Below the pieces are notes generated by a model, which did not search any database, was not told the origin of the DNA, and was given only the letters and a program-made list of their open reading frames with translations. From Anisodus tanguticus (Eukaryota > Streptophyta > Magnoliopsida > Solanales > Solanaceae), in assembly GCA_034509755.1 (NCBI GenBank), contig CM067548.1:35448898-35512897 (forward strand): a stretch of DNA of 64,000 nucleotides, written 5' to 3'. Below are positions 42,601 through 52,262 of this stretch, piece by piece. The translations under genes and the position numbers were made by a program. Each line of letters starts with the position of its first letter. The stretch's first letter is position 1.

Positions 42601-45600
42601 AGAATGCTTCTGCGTAAGAAAGGCAGATTTTGGATGCAGCGTTGGTGGCAAATGAAGTGCTGGATAGAGAAAGCAAGAAGTACCAGGTGTGTTATGCAAG
42701 CTTGATCTTGAAAAGGCATACGATCATGTGAACCGAAAATTCCTGGATTCCATTGTGCTCCAAATGGGATTTGGGGAAAAGTGGAGGAAATGGATCTATT
42801 TTTGCATCTCTTCGGTGAGATTTTTTGTGTTAGTGAATGACAACCCATGTGGTTTCTTTGGGAGCTCGAGACGTTTGAGACAAGGGGATCCTCTATCACA
42901 AATGTTGTTTATTTTAGTTATAGAAGCCCTGAGTAGGATGATGGATAAAGCTGTTTCGGGGGGCTACTTGAAGGGTTTCGATGCGGCAATTGGGGTGAAG
43001 GGACAATATCAATGTCTCACTTGTTTTTCGCAGATGATACCTTGTTTTTTTGCGATGCAGTTGAGACCCAACTGGACTATCTAGGCCAAATTCTCACTTG
43101 GTTTCAGGTGATGTCAGGACTTAAAATTAATTTGAGAAAATGTGAGATTATTCCGATTGGGGAGATGAGTGACATTGGATCGCTTGCTTGAGTATTTAAT
43201 TATAGGGTTGGGGCTCTTCCGAAAATTTATATTGGAGTACCGCTGGGTGCTTCGAACAAGGATAAGACGGTGTGGAATCCAGTTATTTAGCAGGTCAAGA
43301 AGAGACTAGCAGGGTGGCAGAAGAGATATTTGTCCAAGGGAGGAAATGAAGTGCTTATTAAGAGCACACTATCGAACATTCCCACTTACTACTTGTCCTT
43401 ATTTCTTGCTCCAACTTCAGTCACTAAAAAGTTGGAAAAGATTAAGGGGGATTCTCTTTGGGATGCGGCTAATGGGATTAAAAAGTTTCACTTGGTGCAG
43501 TGGGGGACGGTCACATCTCCTAAAAGATTGGGAGGCCTTGGAGTTAAAGATTTTAAAGTTTTTAATATAGCTTTATTGGAAAAATGGCTGTGGAGGTTTG
43601 GGAGGAAGGTACAAGCTTTGTGGATGGGGTGATAGTTGATAACTATGGGATTATGGAAGGGGGTTGGAAAACTAGAGATATCGTTTTGCCTTTCGGTTGT
43701 GGTTTGTAGGGAAATATCATGAAGCGATGAGATTATTTCTTTGAAAATATCTCATTCAAGGTTGGATATGGGAGGAGAGTATATTTTTGGGGACATAATT
43801 GATGTGGGAACATAGTATTTAAAGATGAATTTTAGAGTTTGTACAGAGTATCTTGCCAGGGAGACTTGACAATTCAACAAATTAAGGGGACACAAGGTGG
43901 AGAAATTCTTTGGGAATTGGAAAGTGAGTGAGATTCAAAGACTGATAGACTTACTTCACATGCAAGTTAATGCGGTAGATAATCCTGATGTGTGGAGGTG
44001 GGGCTGGGAAATAATGGAGTGTTCTCTGTGAAATCCTTTATGAGAAACTTTTGGTTAGGGTGGTTGTTGATTTCCCATGTAATGCAATATGGGTTCCAAG
44101 TGTGCGGAGGAACGTGTTTTTTCACTTGGCTAGCCACTAGAGGGGGTGATTTTGACAACGAAAAATCTTAGAAAGCGGAAGGTTGTCTATGTCAGTTGGT
44201 GTTACATGTGCCAGGAGACGGGCGATGATGTGGACCACCTTCTCCTACATTGCGGGCTTTCCATGAGATTATGGTGGGATATGTTTAAGTGGTTTCACTC
44301 TTTGGGCAATACCAAGCACGGTGAAAGATTTGATGTTCAGTTGGAAGTGTGCGAAGGAGGAGAAGACGAAGGGCTTGGAATGCGTTAATGTGGCTATGGA
44401 GAGAGAGAAATAGAAGAGCTTTTGAAGGAGTAGAATCGAGTTTCTCTCAGTTGAGGCTCCCTTATTTTCTTTTGGTCTGAACAGAAATAGGGGCGGATTT
44501 AGTGGGGGCCAGGGTGTTCACGGCAAAAAATTATAATGTATATAATGGATAGATTTTCTGTATTTATGTACATATATTAACTTTTGAACACTCTAAACAA
44601 ATGCAAAAGGTTTACTCAAGTGGTCCAGGGTGTTCAAAGTTGCCTCTGCCATCCTAGGTTCGATTCTCAAGGACAACATTATTTTTTATATTTAGCTTTT
44701 GTTATTTTTTTCGAACTCCCAAGTAAAAATCTTGGATCCGCCACTCAACAGAAAGTCCCTTGTTGTATAGATGATACATTGGAGTTTGTAGAGGATCATA
44801 TTTTGTAGATTCTTTACCTTTTGATATATCCTTTGTATACGCCAGTTTGACCATATTTATGAATGAAAATACTTGGTACTTTATCAAAAAAAAAAATCTG
44901 TAAACTAAAGATCTTAACACCCTTTTGAAGCTTTGATCAGATTAACTTGTAAGCTAAGTGATATGCATACTTCATCACTATGTAGTTTCAGGGGCAACTT
45001 GATATAACTGAAATCTAAACTGAAGTTCAATATCACTGAATTATGTAAGTCAAATTGTAAGTAACAAAAGAAAAATATTAACATATGGAAGGTCTCAAAG
45101 TAGTAACTTTGATAGCAAAATGCTTGTGTACTCAAATCAAGAAAAGTTGAATTGAAGTGCCAATAAAGTTGAACAAAAATAACATAGGGCCATTGGGAAG
45201 CTGGCATTTCAAAATTGCTCAAAATAAAGGTGGTTACTTGATGGAAGCAGAATCACATTCTTAAAGACATTGAGCGAAACAATGGCAACATCAAGATATT
45301 TCACCTATAAGGTGAATGGCCAGATTGCAACTTCATTGGTCCATAATAGGAGCCAATTCTTTCCAAGGGCAAGGGGCTGAGAATATGATCCTTGTTCCAC
45401 AACCTTCCATTTTAAATCACAGCTATGGTGTCTGCCTTCTGTATCATTGATAAGTGATGAGCTACAACTACGCTTGTTCTACTGATCATCTGCTTCTCCA
45501 ATGCTTCTTGTACCAAGTTCTCAGATACTTTGTCAAGCGCGCTAGTTGCCTCATCTAGGAGAAGTATAGTTGAATTCTTTAGTATCGCGTGCAAGTGCTA

Positions 45601-47445
45601 TTCCTTGCCTTTTCCCTCCTCTTTTACCACAATAAGTTTCATAGCCATCCTTTATAGCACTGCATTACAAGTTTGCAGAATTTCAACATTTTGTTTCATA
45701 AAGAAACTGAATGGCATTAGCTGGGGAATGGAGATTCATAGTTGTCATACCTTATAAATTCATGAGCATTAGCACGAGTTGCAGCTTTCTTGATTTCGGA
45801 CTCTGTAGCTTCTTCTTTCCCATAATATTGTCGCATATTGATCCAGCAAAAAAGGTAGGTTCTTGACTCACTAGAGCAATCTGTTCTTCAAGTTGTAGCT
45901 TCTGATGTCTCTGTCATCAATCAGAACTTGTCCCTTTATTGGATCATAGAATCTTAATCAAGCCAATAATGGTGGATTTTCCAGAACCACTTTGCCCAAC
46001 AAGTGCTACCGTTTTTCCAGATTCAATTTTCAGTGATAGTCCTGTAATTGATCACTGCTTCACTTTCTAGCTGGCTTCCTTCACTCTGTGCCTTTTGGGA
46101 TCTTTCCGACATTCTTTTCATCAGAACACTTAGCAAGTAGACGCTTTCTATGAGTAAAGGTTGTATAGATATTAGTATAACTTCTACACTGCCATCCAAT
46201 TATCTGTCAGGAGGAGGCACAACTTTTTGTTGCTAAATTTCCCTTTTTTTGGGATGATATATGGTAAATACGTTACTAATATTATTTTGTGATTCTGTTA
46301 AAATATTATTTTGTGATTGAGTAGAGATATGTGAAGATTTGCTTGGTTATTGAAACCGCTGATGGCTGTAAAACTTTGGAGTAATGTTAGTGGTTATCTT
46401 CTGATTATTTGTTCCTTGTTTATGAGCTCCATGCAGCCAGTTGGGTTGGGAAAGATTGCAAAGCTGATAAATGCTGGTAAGATTGACTCGTCAGAGTTGA
46501 TCACAATGAAAACTCTAAAGGTAATTGTAGCTTATGGTGTAATAATAGCATGATATTGCTTAAGCATTTAGCACCTTGCTTTACAAATCAACTTGTTGTG
46601 CCAATAGGATTGTGGTGCAATAGGGAAGCAAATAGGAGATGGAGCCAGGTTGATGGGGCGTGGAGCTGAACATATCCAATGGCCCATCCATCTAGAGGTA
46701 ATATTCAGTTCAGACTATTAGAATACAGCCCTTAGTTTGCTTTTGTTTTGTCTCTTATATATTAAATTTGGTATTACACTTCATATAAAGTTCATTTGGT
46801 AGAAGTAACATCAATTACAGTTTGCATCTGAATTGCTTAGTGGCTCTCGACTTGTACTGCTATTTATAGTAAATGCGTTGCAAGGTATAAGTAATTGTAA
46901 AAGCTCACGTCAGTTTAGCACTTATAGAAATGTGCTGTGTATCAACAAAATATTGATGGGAGAGGGGATATTTTCTTGCTCCTTAGATGCTCACTTCTCC
47001 CTGAGAAAGAAAAGGTTTTTTTTCTTCTTAATTTACAGCTGGCATGGATATGTTTGTAATGATCCCATTCTCTCTCTTTGTTTATAGTATCAATTTATTG
47101 AGAATATGCATCACATTTGTCGCTAAAATGGCCATTGATGTCTGTCATCTCAATGTATCCAACATCAACTGTCGATGACAGGTCTCAAGGGTGACTGCTA
47201 GAGCTAAAGCAGCTGTGGAAGCAGCGGGTGGGACTGTAAGGAGAGTGCATTACAACAAACTTGGGTTGCGGGCACTATTGAAGCCCGAGTGGTTCGAGAA
47301 AAAAGGCAGGTTGCTCCCAAGACCAGCAAGGCCTCCACCGAAACTGAAGGATAAGGTGGATAGCATTGGGCGGTTGCCTGCCCCAACCCAACCACTTCCT
47401 TTTGCCACTGAAGATGCTGAGGTCATGTCTGCTGCCCCGGCTTGA
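39446..47445 (+). CDS. uL15m: mitochondrial 50S ribosomal protein L15 (uL15m), four exons
   Basis: Nuclear gene for a large-subunit mitoribosomal protein. Exons are 39446-39844, 46437-46520, 46608-46697 and 47182-47445. All introns are GT-AG and phase 0, giving about 278 codons. Exon 1 starts MWRRRITSLLSASL, an Arg/Ser-rich mitochondrial presequence, then SLNDLQDNKGARKQKTRKGR, the Gly/Lys/Arg-rich L15 signature (GSGKGKTAGRGHKGQKAR) and FEGGQTPLRRRVPKRGF. Exon 2: PVGLGKIAKLINAGKIDSSE. Exon 3: DCGAIGKQIGDGARLMGRG. Exon 4: RVTARAKAAVEAAGGTVRRV, ending in a Pro-rich tail. Length fits plant mitochondrial L15. Intron 1 is 6.6 kb and full of insertions, yet all splice sites and the frame are intact, so the gene is probably functional. 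Confidence 0.93.
39846..41100. repeat. internal duplications in uL15m intron 1
   Basis: A module with 'tagtttgaacattNtNgaaaaagtt' occurs at about 39870, 40383 and 40757. A second module 'gaggggagtattcattgagtaaatatgagatg', followed by 'agtaggacatgta.aatgggag' and 'ggaaaatttgatagtttgtga', occurs at about 40138-40290 and 40812-41015. These are diverged partial duplications of intron sequence; the first copy was later split by a MITE. Confidence 0.75.
39903..40121. mobile_element. Stowaway-like MITE in uL15m intron 1
   Basis: 219 bp. Left end CTCCCTCCCACCTTCCCAAT, right end complement of ATTGGGACAGATGGAG; TA on both sides (39901-39902, 40122-40123). Inner inverted repeats extend further (TTTATGTCGCACCATTT against AAATGGTGTGCATAAAT). 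Confidence 0.85.
42140..44896 (+). mobile_element. L1-type LINE, 5'-truncated and decayed, in uL15m intron 1
   Basis: RT motifs occur in changing frames: AMECCAGDKAPGPDGFSLPF (42300), CKLDLEKAYDHVNRKFLDSI (42689), GSSRRLRQGDPLSQMLFIL, and the catalytic FADDTLFF near 43025-43050. The L1 C-terminal domain follows (KGGNEVLIKSTLSNIPTYYL; LGGLGVKDFKVFNIALLEKW), then a zf-RVT region (WCYMCQETGDDVDHLLLHC, 44190). It ends in an A run at about 44886-44896. It lies in the same orientation as the host gene. The endonuclease is missing. A short ATCTGTA at both ends might be the target duplication; it is weak. Confidence 0.85.
44488..44746. mobile_element. hAT-type MITE nested in the L1 element
   Basis: 259 bp with 8-bp duplication AACAGAAA (44480-44487 and 44747-44754). 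Imperfect terminal inverted repeats are TAGGGGCGGAT and GAGTGGCGGAT. It interrupts the L1 3' region and so is younger. It contains a B-box-like GGTTCGATTCT near 44651. Confidence 0.8.
45330..46070 (-). pseudogene. ABCB (MDR/P-glycoprotein-like) transporter, C-terminal nucleotide-binding domain fragment
   Basis: Reading the minus strand downward: Walker A GKTVALVGQSGSGKST (about 46010), LEEQIALVSQEPTFFAGSI (Q-loop, about 45870), then SEIKKAATRANAHEFI (45790) and KDGYETYCGKRGG. A disrupted signature follows, then ILLLDEATSALD (Walker B, 45560) and SVVVAHHLSMIQKADTIAVI (H-loop, where His is preceded by AH as usual). Stops and frame changes are frequent, and the transmembrane domains are absent. 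It lies antisense inside uL15m intron 1, so it is a captured or transposed fragment, not a working transporter. Confidence 0.8.
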
Positions 47446-47574
47446 CAGTGACTAGCTTTTTTCATGTTTTATAGATCTAGGTTCCATTGCGATGAGCAGT
47501 TTTTGGCTTCATGTAATACCCTACAGCCTTTATACTTGGTTTTGAGTGTTCCCCAATTGCCATAGATATTCAGA

Positions 47575-47580
47575 AATAAA
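47575..47580 (+). terminator. candidate polyadenylation signal of uL15m
   Basis: AATAAA lies 130 bases after the uL15m stop codon, in T-rich surroundings. Plant signals are loose, so this is a best guess. Confidence 0.5.
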
Positions 47581-48504
47581 ATCTTTTCACTTGCTGAAGT
47601 TTGAGTGACTTAAAGTTTTCACTCAAGGATGTATTTTCATAGGTATTTCTGGACTATATTTTTTTTTTCCCTTAGATTTAGTCAGTGTCTTAATATATCA
47701 TTTCAAACGCAGGCATATGAAGATGAAAGTTTTTTCTAGAGATGGTATCCCTTTTCTTAACATGCCAAAGTCTACCTTTTCTATTGATGAGATAAAGCTT
47801 TGATGTTCTGGAGATGACAGTTTATATAATTTAGAGCAAATTGGACTAACACGCCTACATTTTAGGGATGAGATAAAGCTTTGATGTTCTAGAGCATTTT
47901 TGATATCTAATATATTCGGTCTGTCTAACTTTGTACACACAATATTCCAATTTACAGAGGGCTAAGTGTGCGTATAGCCGATTTTAGAATCCCTATTTAA
48001 TGCATAGTCGAAGTTTAATTTTTTTCTTTCTTTTGGGTGTTCCCAGAATTCTTATTTCTAAATACATTCTTCTTCTTTATGTTTTTCTACTGAGGAAACT
48101 AAAGTCTACTTCCTCTGTCAGTTGTTTCACGTTCTTCTTTTTCTTTTAGTCATTCTTATGTTTTATTTTTCTTTGACCCTTTTACTTCCATGTAATTTTT
48201 TGGGGATAATGGTTAAGAAAACTTGGCCATTGTTCCTAATGATCGAGCTGTTTAACCGGGTTTTTTCATTTTTAAACTTTTTTTCTTCTTTCTTGCTTAT
48301 TGCTGCAATTTTCATTGTTCTGTCTAGTAACTTCTTTTTTCCTGGGCTAGGTTCTTGAGGTTTGCTATATTCCCTTATTTTATTTTTATTTTCTTGGCCT
48401 TAGCAAATGATCATTTAGACACTTCACTTTTATAATGTTAACTAACAAGGGGAAAAGGTCTCTTTTTTTATAAGCACACTTGTGTGCTCAAGGTTTAAGT
48501 GCTC
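47581..48504. other. intergenic, T-rich
   Basis: No gene recognised. A short near-identical duplication ('gatgagataaagctttgatgttct') occurs at 47785 and 47868. Confidence 0.5.
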
Positions 48505-48527
48505 TTATATTGTTCCATGAGGAAGCA

Positions 48528-48622
48528 ACAAGGTAAGTCTGCGTACAATAGACCCTTGCGGTCCGGCCATTCTCCGGACCCCGCGCATGCGGGAGCTTAG
48601 TGCACTGGGCTGACCCCTTTTT
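48528..48622 (+). mobile_element. TS SINE, 5'-truncated
   Basis: The body runs from 'acaaggtaagtctgcgtac' through 'tagacccttgcggtccggcc' and 'gcgggagcttagtgcac' to a short T run, which matches the 3' part of the Solanaceae TS SINE family. It is flanked by a perfect 23-bp target duplication (48505-48527 and 48623-48645, beginning TTATATTGTTCC). The tRNA-like 5' region with A and B boxes is missing. Confidence 0.85.
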
Positions 48623-49142
48623 TTATATTGTTCCATGAGGAAGCAGTAATATGTCCGTGGCACTTTTTATTTGTATTTACTTTTTGTTCCTCCTAGAATC
48701 TTTTCTAGTCTTCACATTCCTAAAAATATATAGATTCCCGGCTAAAGCTATATAATCAGGCCTTAAGTTGATTGCGTTAGACCCTTTTTTGGCAAAGGTA
48801 TAGCATAATTAAGGTCTAGAGGACTGGTACATATCATAGTACTTTGATGGAAGTATCAGGTTGCATATGTTCTTGTTGCGTTGAGAGACAAATAGAGAAC
48901 TTGATGATCTCATCAATGTTCTTTTCTATGACATTTCAGAAAAGCAGTGGCAATGTCCAAACTCCACAGATATAGCATAGTTTTTGGAAGCACAACATGT
49001 GCCACTTCACATTTGGTCAAATTTTTTAACCTTAGTTTCTTCAGAAGAATGATGTCCTCTAGTTTGGTCATTCACCAACATCATTAGATCTTCTTCTGGC
49101 TTGAGTTAGCTCACCAATATTATTTTCCTTGATGATTGTTTC

Positions 49143-49192
49143 ATATAGCCGAACCCAACTTGTTTGAACTGAAGCGTAGTAGTAGTCAGTCT
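49143..49192 (+). mobile_element. 3'-end remnant of an RTE/SINE-type retroposon
   Basis: The text 'catatagccgaacccaacttgtttgaactgaagcgtagtagtagt' resembles the widespread plant retroposon 3' end (agccgaccccaacttgtttggga followed by a TTG-type tail), with decay. No target duplication identified. Confidence 0.45.
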
Positions 49193-50792
49193 TACGAGTC
49201 TTTTATCTGCTATGTGGATCAAATTGCAGATTTTACAATTCTTTTGTTAGATAATCTCTTGCTATTTGTATAGTAAGAAACTATTTCATTTTCTGATGTC
49301 ACCCCTTCGTTTGTTGTCTTTCTGGGATCACGCTGCTGTGTTTTTCAACCAGTAGAAATTTTCATTGTACTAATATCTTTTTCATTTTCCTCATTGTTGC
49401 GTTGAAGAAGGGCTCACATCTTTTGAAGTATGGTAGAAGAGGGAAGCCCAAATTCTACCTAAGGTTATCCGCAGTAAAGTTTTAATGAAACATGTCATTT
49501 CCTTTTAACCAAGAAAATTATCATCACAAATAATATAGTGATTAGAATTATATATTGTCTGGCATAACAACCTATTATTCTCATTGTCAAAAAGGAAATA
49601 TAATAAATTACTCTAGTTTCAACTGTAACATATGGCTAGGCATTCACTTGTGTGCTGCACAATTGAGATTTGAGAGTCCTATTTTTCTGATTAGTTTACG
49701 TAAGAGCGTAATCAAATTATACCTTCTGCTGGATCTCCCATTACTTTGATTCCCATTGTGAAGAGATCTTCTCCAACTGCAGAATTAAGAAGACAGTAAA
49801 TTCTTGTACATTAGATGAGCAGAAGATTGTTTCTCTTCTCAAGCTAATTATATGGAAATATGTTGTTTCTCTTTTCATATAGCATTTGATTGGTCATAAG
49901 TTCTAATTATGGTGCCTAAATATTCTGACTGCTTTGGATATATACTGTAGGTTGAAAGTCTTAAAAGATTATGTGAAACAAGAAAGGAGAAAATTCAAGA
50001 GAGTCAATAAAAAGTTGAAGAATCCTGTAATATATTTCTATACATACCTAGAAGTTCCTGTAATATTTCTCTTTATTGGTTTGATTTATTTCCTTGGATA
50101 GGATTCTTGTACCTGTATAAATTCCTTCATATTGATGAGTAGAATCATTATGTTCCTAGGCTGTTTGGGTCACCCTAAGGAGTGACCAGTTTATCTCACT
50201 ACCACCATAAGAAGAGATGGAGGGAGATTTCCGGCCTAAACATTCACGACACATTCTGGTATTCTTCTGGTGTTTAATCTCTATTTGAAGGTGTGTTGTT
50301 CACTTTGTCTCCATTGTAGTTTCCTGTTATTGTCTTCGTACTGTTTTCGGTAAGGTTCGGTTTTTGTGGGAAGAAACTGCTAATTTCTTGAGGAACAGAC
50401 AAGTTATTTGCTCTCATTGTCAGTTTCTTCACTAAACAGTAGTTGAAAATGTCTGATGATATAGTTTTCGTGACTGAAATAGTTCCAGCATTATCCAAAA
50501 TTATAGATTATAAATTAAATGGATCTGATTGTTCAGATTGGAGTAAGAAAATCAGGGTCTACTTACGTAGTGTTGAAAAGGATGACCATCTTAATCAGGA
50601 CCTCCAACTGATGAAACTAAAAAGGCTTGGATGAGAGATGATGCTAGATTGTGCTTGCAAATTATGAACTCTATTGACAGTGAAGTAGTCGGTTTGGTTA
50701 ATCACTGTGAATTTGTTAAAGAGTTAATGGATTATCTAGAGTATCTATATTCCTGCAAAGGTTATGCGTCTCTAATTTATGAAGTTTGTAAG

Positions 50793-51037
50793 TGATAGAA
50801 TAATTATTAATTGATTCTAATTAGTAATTAGTAATTATTATAATTGATTTTAGAATGTAAATGGTAGGTAAATTAGCAATTAAGGTGATAGATTAGATGA
50901 CATATAATTAGCCTAATCATATCCTATTAGTAGTTATTAGTAGCATAATTAGAGCCTTAGATGTGGCTATTCTTGTTGTATATTTACCACCATCATGGAA
51001 GAATATCATTGAGGAAAATAAACTAATTATTCTTATA
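50793..51037 (+). repeat. 5' LTR of the nested copia
   Basis: 245 bp, TGATAGAATAATTATTAATT at the start and ATTCTTATA at the end (terminal CA mutated to TA). It carries a 7-bp duplication (tagtaat) absent from the 3' LTR. Confidence 0.92.
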
Positions 51038-51049
51038 TGGTATCAGAAG
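51038..51049 (+). other. PBS of the nested copia
   Basis: TGGTATCAGAAG directly follows the 5' LTR, matching the initiator-methionine PBS core TGGTATCAGA. Confidence 0.88.
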
Positions 51050-51189
51050 ATTAGGGAAAAGATCCTACCATAAATAATTTTATCTCCAAAATTCGGCAAT
51101 CCCTCCCCCTTCCTCCACCATCGGCCGACCACCACATTTTCTGCATATTTGTATTTTTTCCATTATTGTTCTTCATTTTCCGGTCAACA

Positions 51190-51991
51190 ATGTCTGACTC
51201 CAAATCCACATTTCATCCCGCCCTTACCGTTTCTAACATCAAAACACATATTTTCGTCACTCTTGAGATGGAAAATGTTCACTATGCAACTTGGGCAGAG
51301 CTTTTAAAATATGTTGCCGTTCCCACAGGGTTATTCATCACATAATCCCACCGGCGACTGACAAAGGAAAGGAGTTAAAAAACGATGATGAAAAAGAACT
51401 TTGAGAAACTCTTGATGCCACAGTTCTTTAATGGATTTATGCAACTATCTCTAGTGATTTGTTGCATACAATAATGGAACCCGATTCTACAGCAATGGAG
51501 GCTTGGAATCGTTTGCGGGATATTTTTCAAGACAATAAAAATTCCCGAGCCGTCACGTTGGAGAAAGAATTCTCCACCACTGATATGGTGGATTTTCCGA
51601 ATGCATCGGCGTATTGTCAACGCCTCAAAGTCTTGTCGGATCAACTCAAAAATGTTGGTTCACTGGTTACCAACAATCGATTGGTTCTCCAATTGGTTGC
51701 CGATTTTACCGATGTGTATAGTGGCGTGGGAACGCTTATCCGACAAAACAATCCTCTACCACTTTTTTATCAAGCCCGTTCAATGCTTATTCTTGAAGAG
51801 GCGGGTTTCGCCAAAAAGGTCACAGTTGTTTCAAATTCCGCCATGATAGCCAATGACACTACCACCAACTTTGAGCATACACAACAAAATCAGGGACAAA
51901 AAGGACGGAACGGTGGTAAAAATTGGGGTGGAAATAACCGAAATGGAAAAAATAGTGGCAACCAGAATTCCGGTGGCGGAGGTGGAGGCTG
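51190..51991 (+). pseudogene. gag of the nested copia (frameshifted)
   Basis: It starts MSDSKSTFHPALTVSNIKTH at 51190 and continues to about 51330 (NVHYATWAELLKYVAVPTG), where a frameshift and stop follow. The frame 51459-51992 carries the rest: DSTAMEAWNRLRDIFQDNKN, SAYCQRLKVLSDQLKNVG and a Gly/Asn-rich tail. This is the UBN2-type gag of copia elements. Confidence 0.8.
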
Positions 51992-52262
51992 AAACGGTGG
52001 CATCGGCGGCTAGCAGTGGCAGCCCCGACCACAGTGGGGCGGCGGCCCAAACTAGTGGGCCTGGCAGTGGCCTTGGGTTGTTCCACCTTGCCCTTACCCG
52101 TCGGGTAACTGGGCCAGGCCCAGTCCAAGGCCTACTGGCCAGGGCACGGGTAACCAGCAGCCCAGTTTTGGGCCACACAATTTTTGGCCGCGTAAGAGAG
52201 CAACCAACTATTACAGCAGTTTTGGGCCACTGCCGAACCAGTCCAAGGAGGCCCATTCGACA

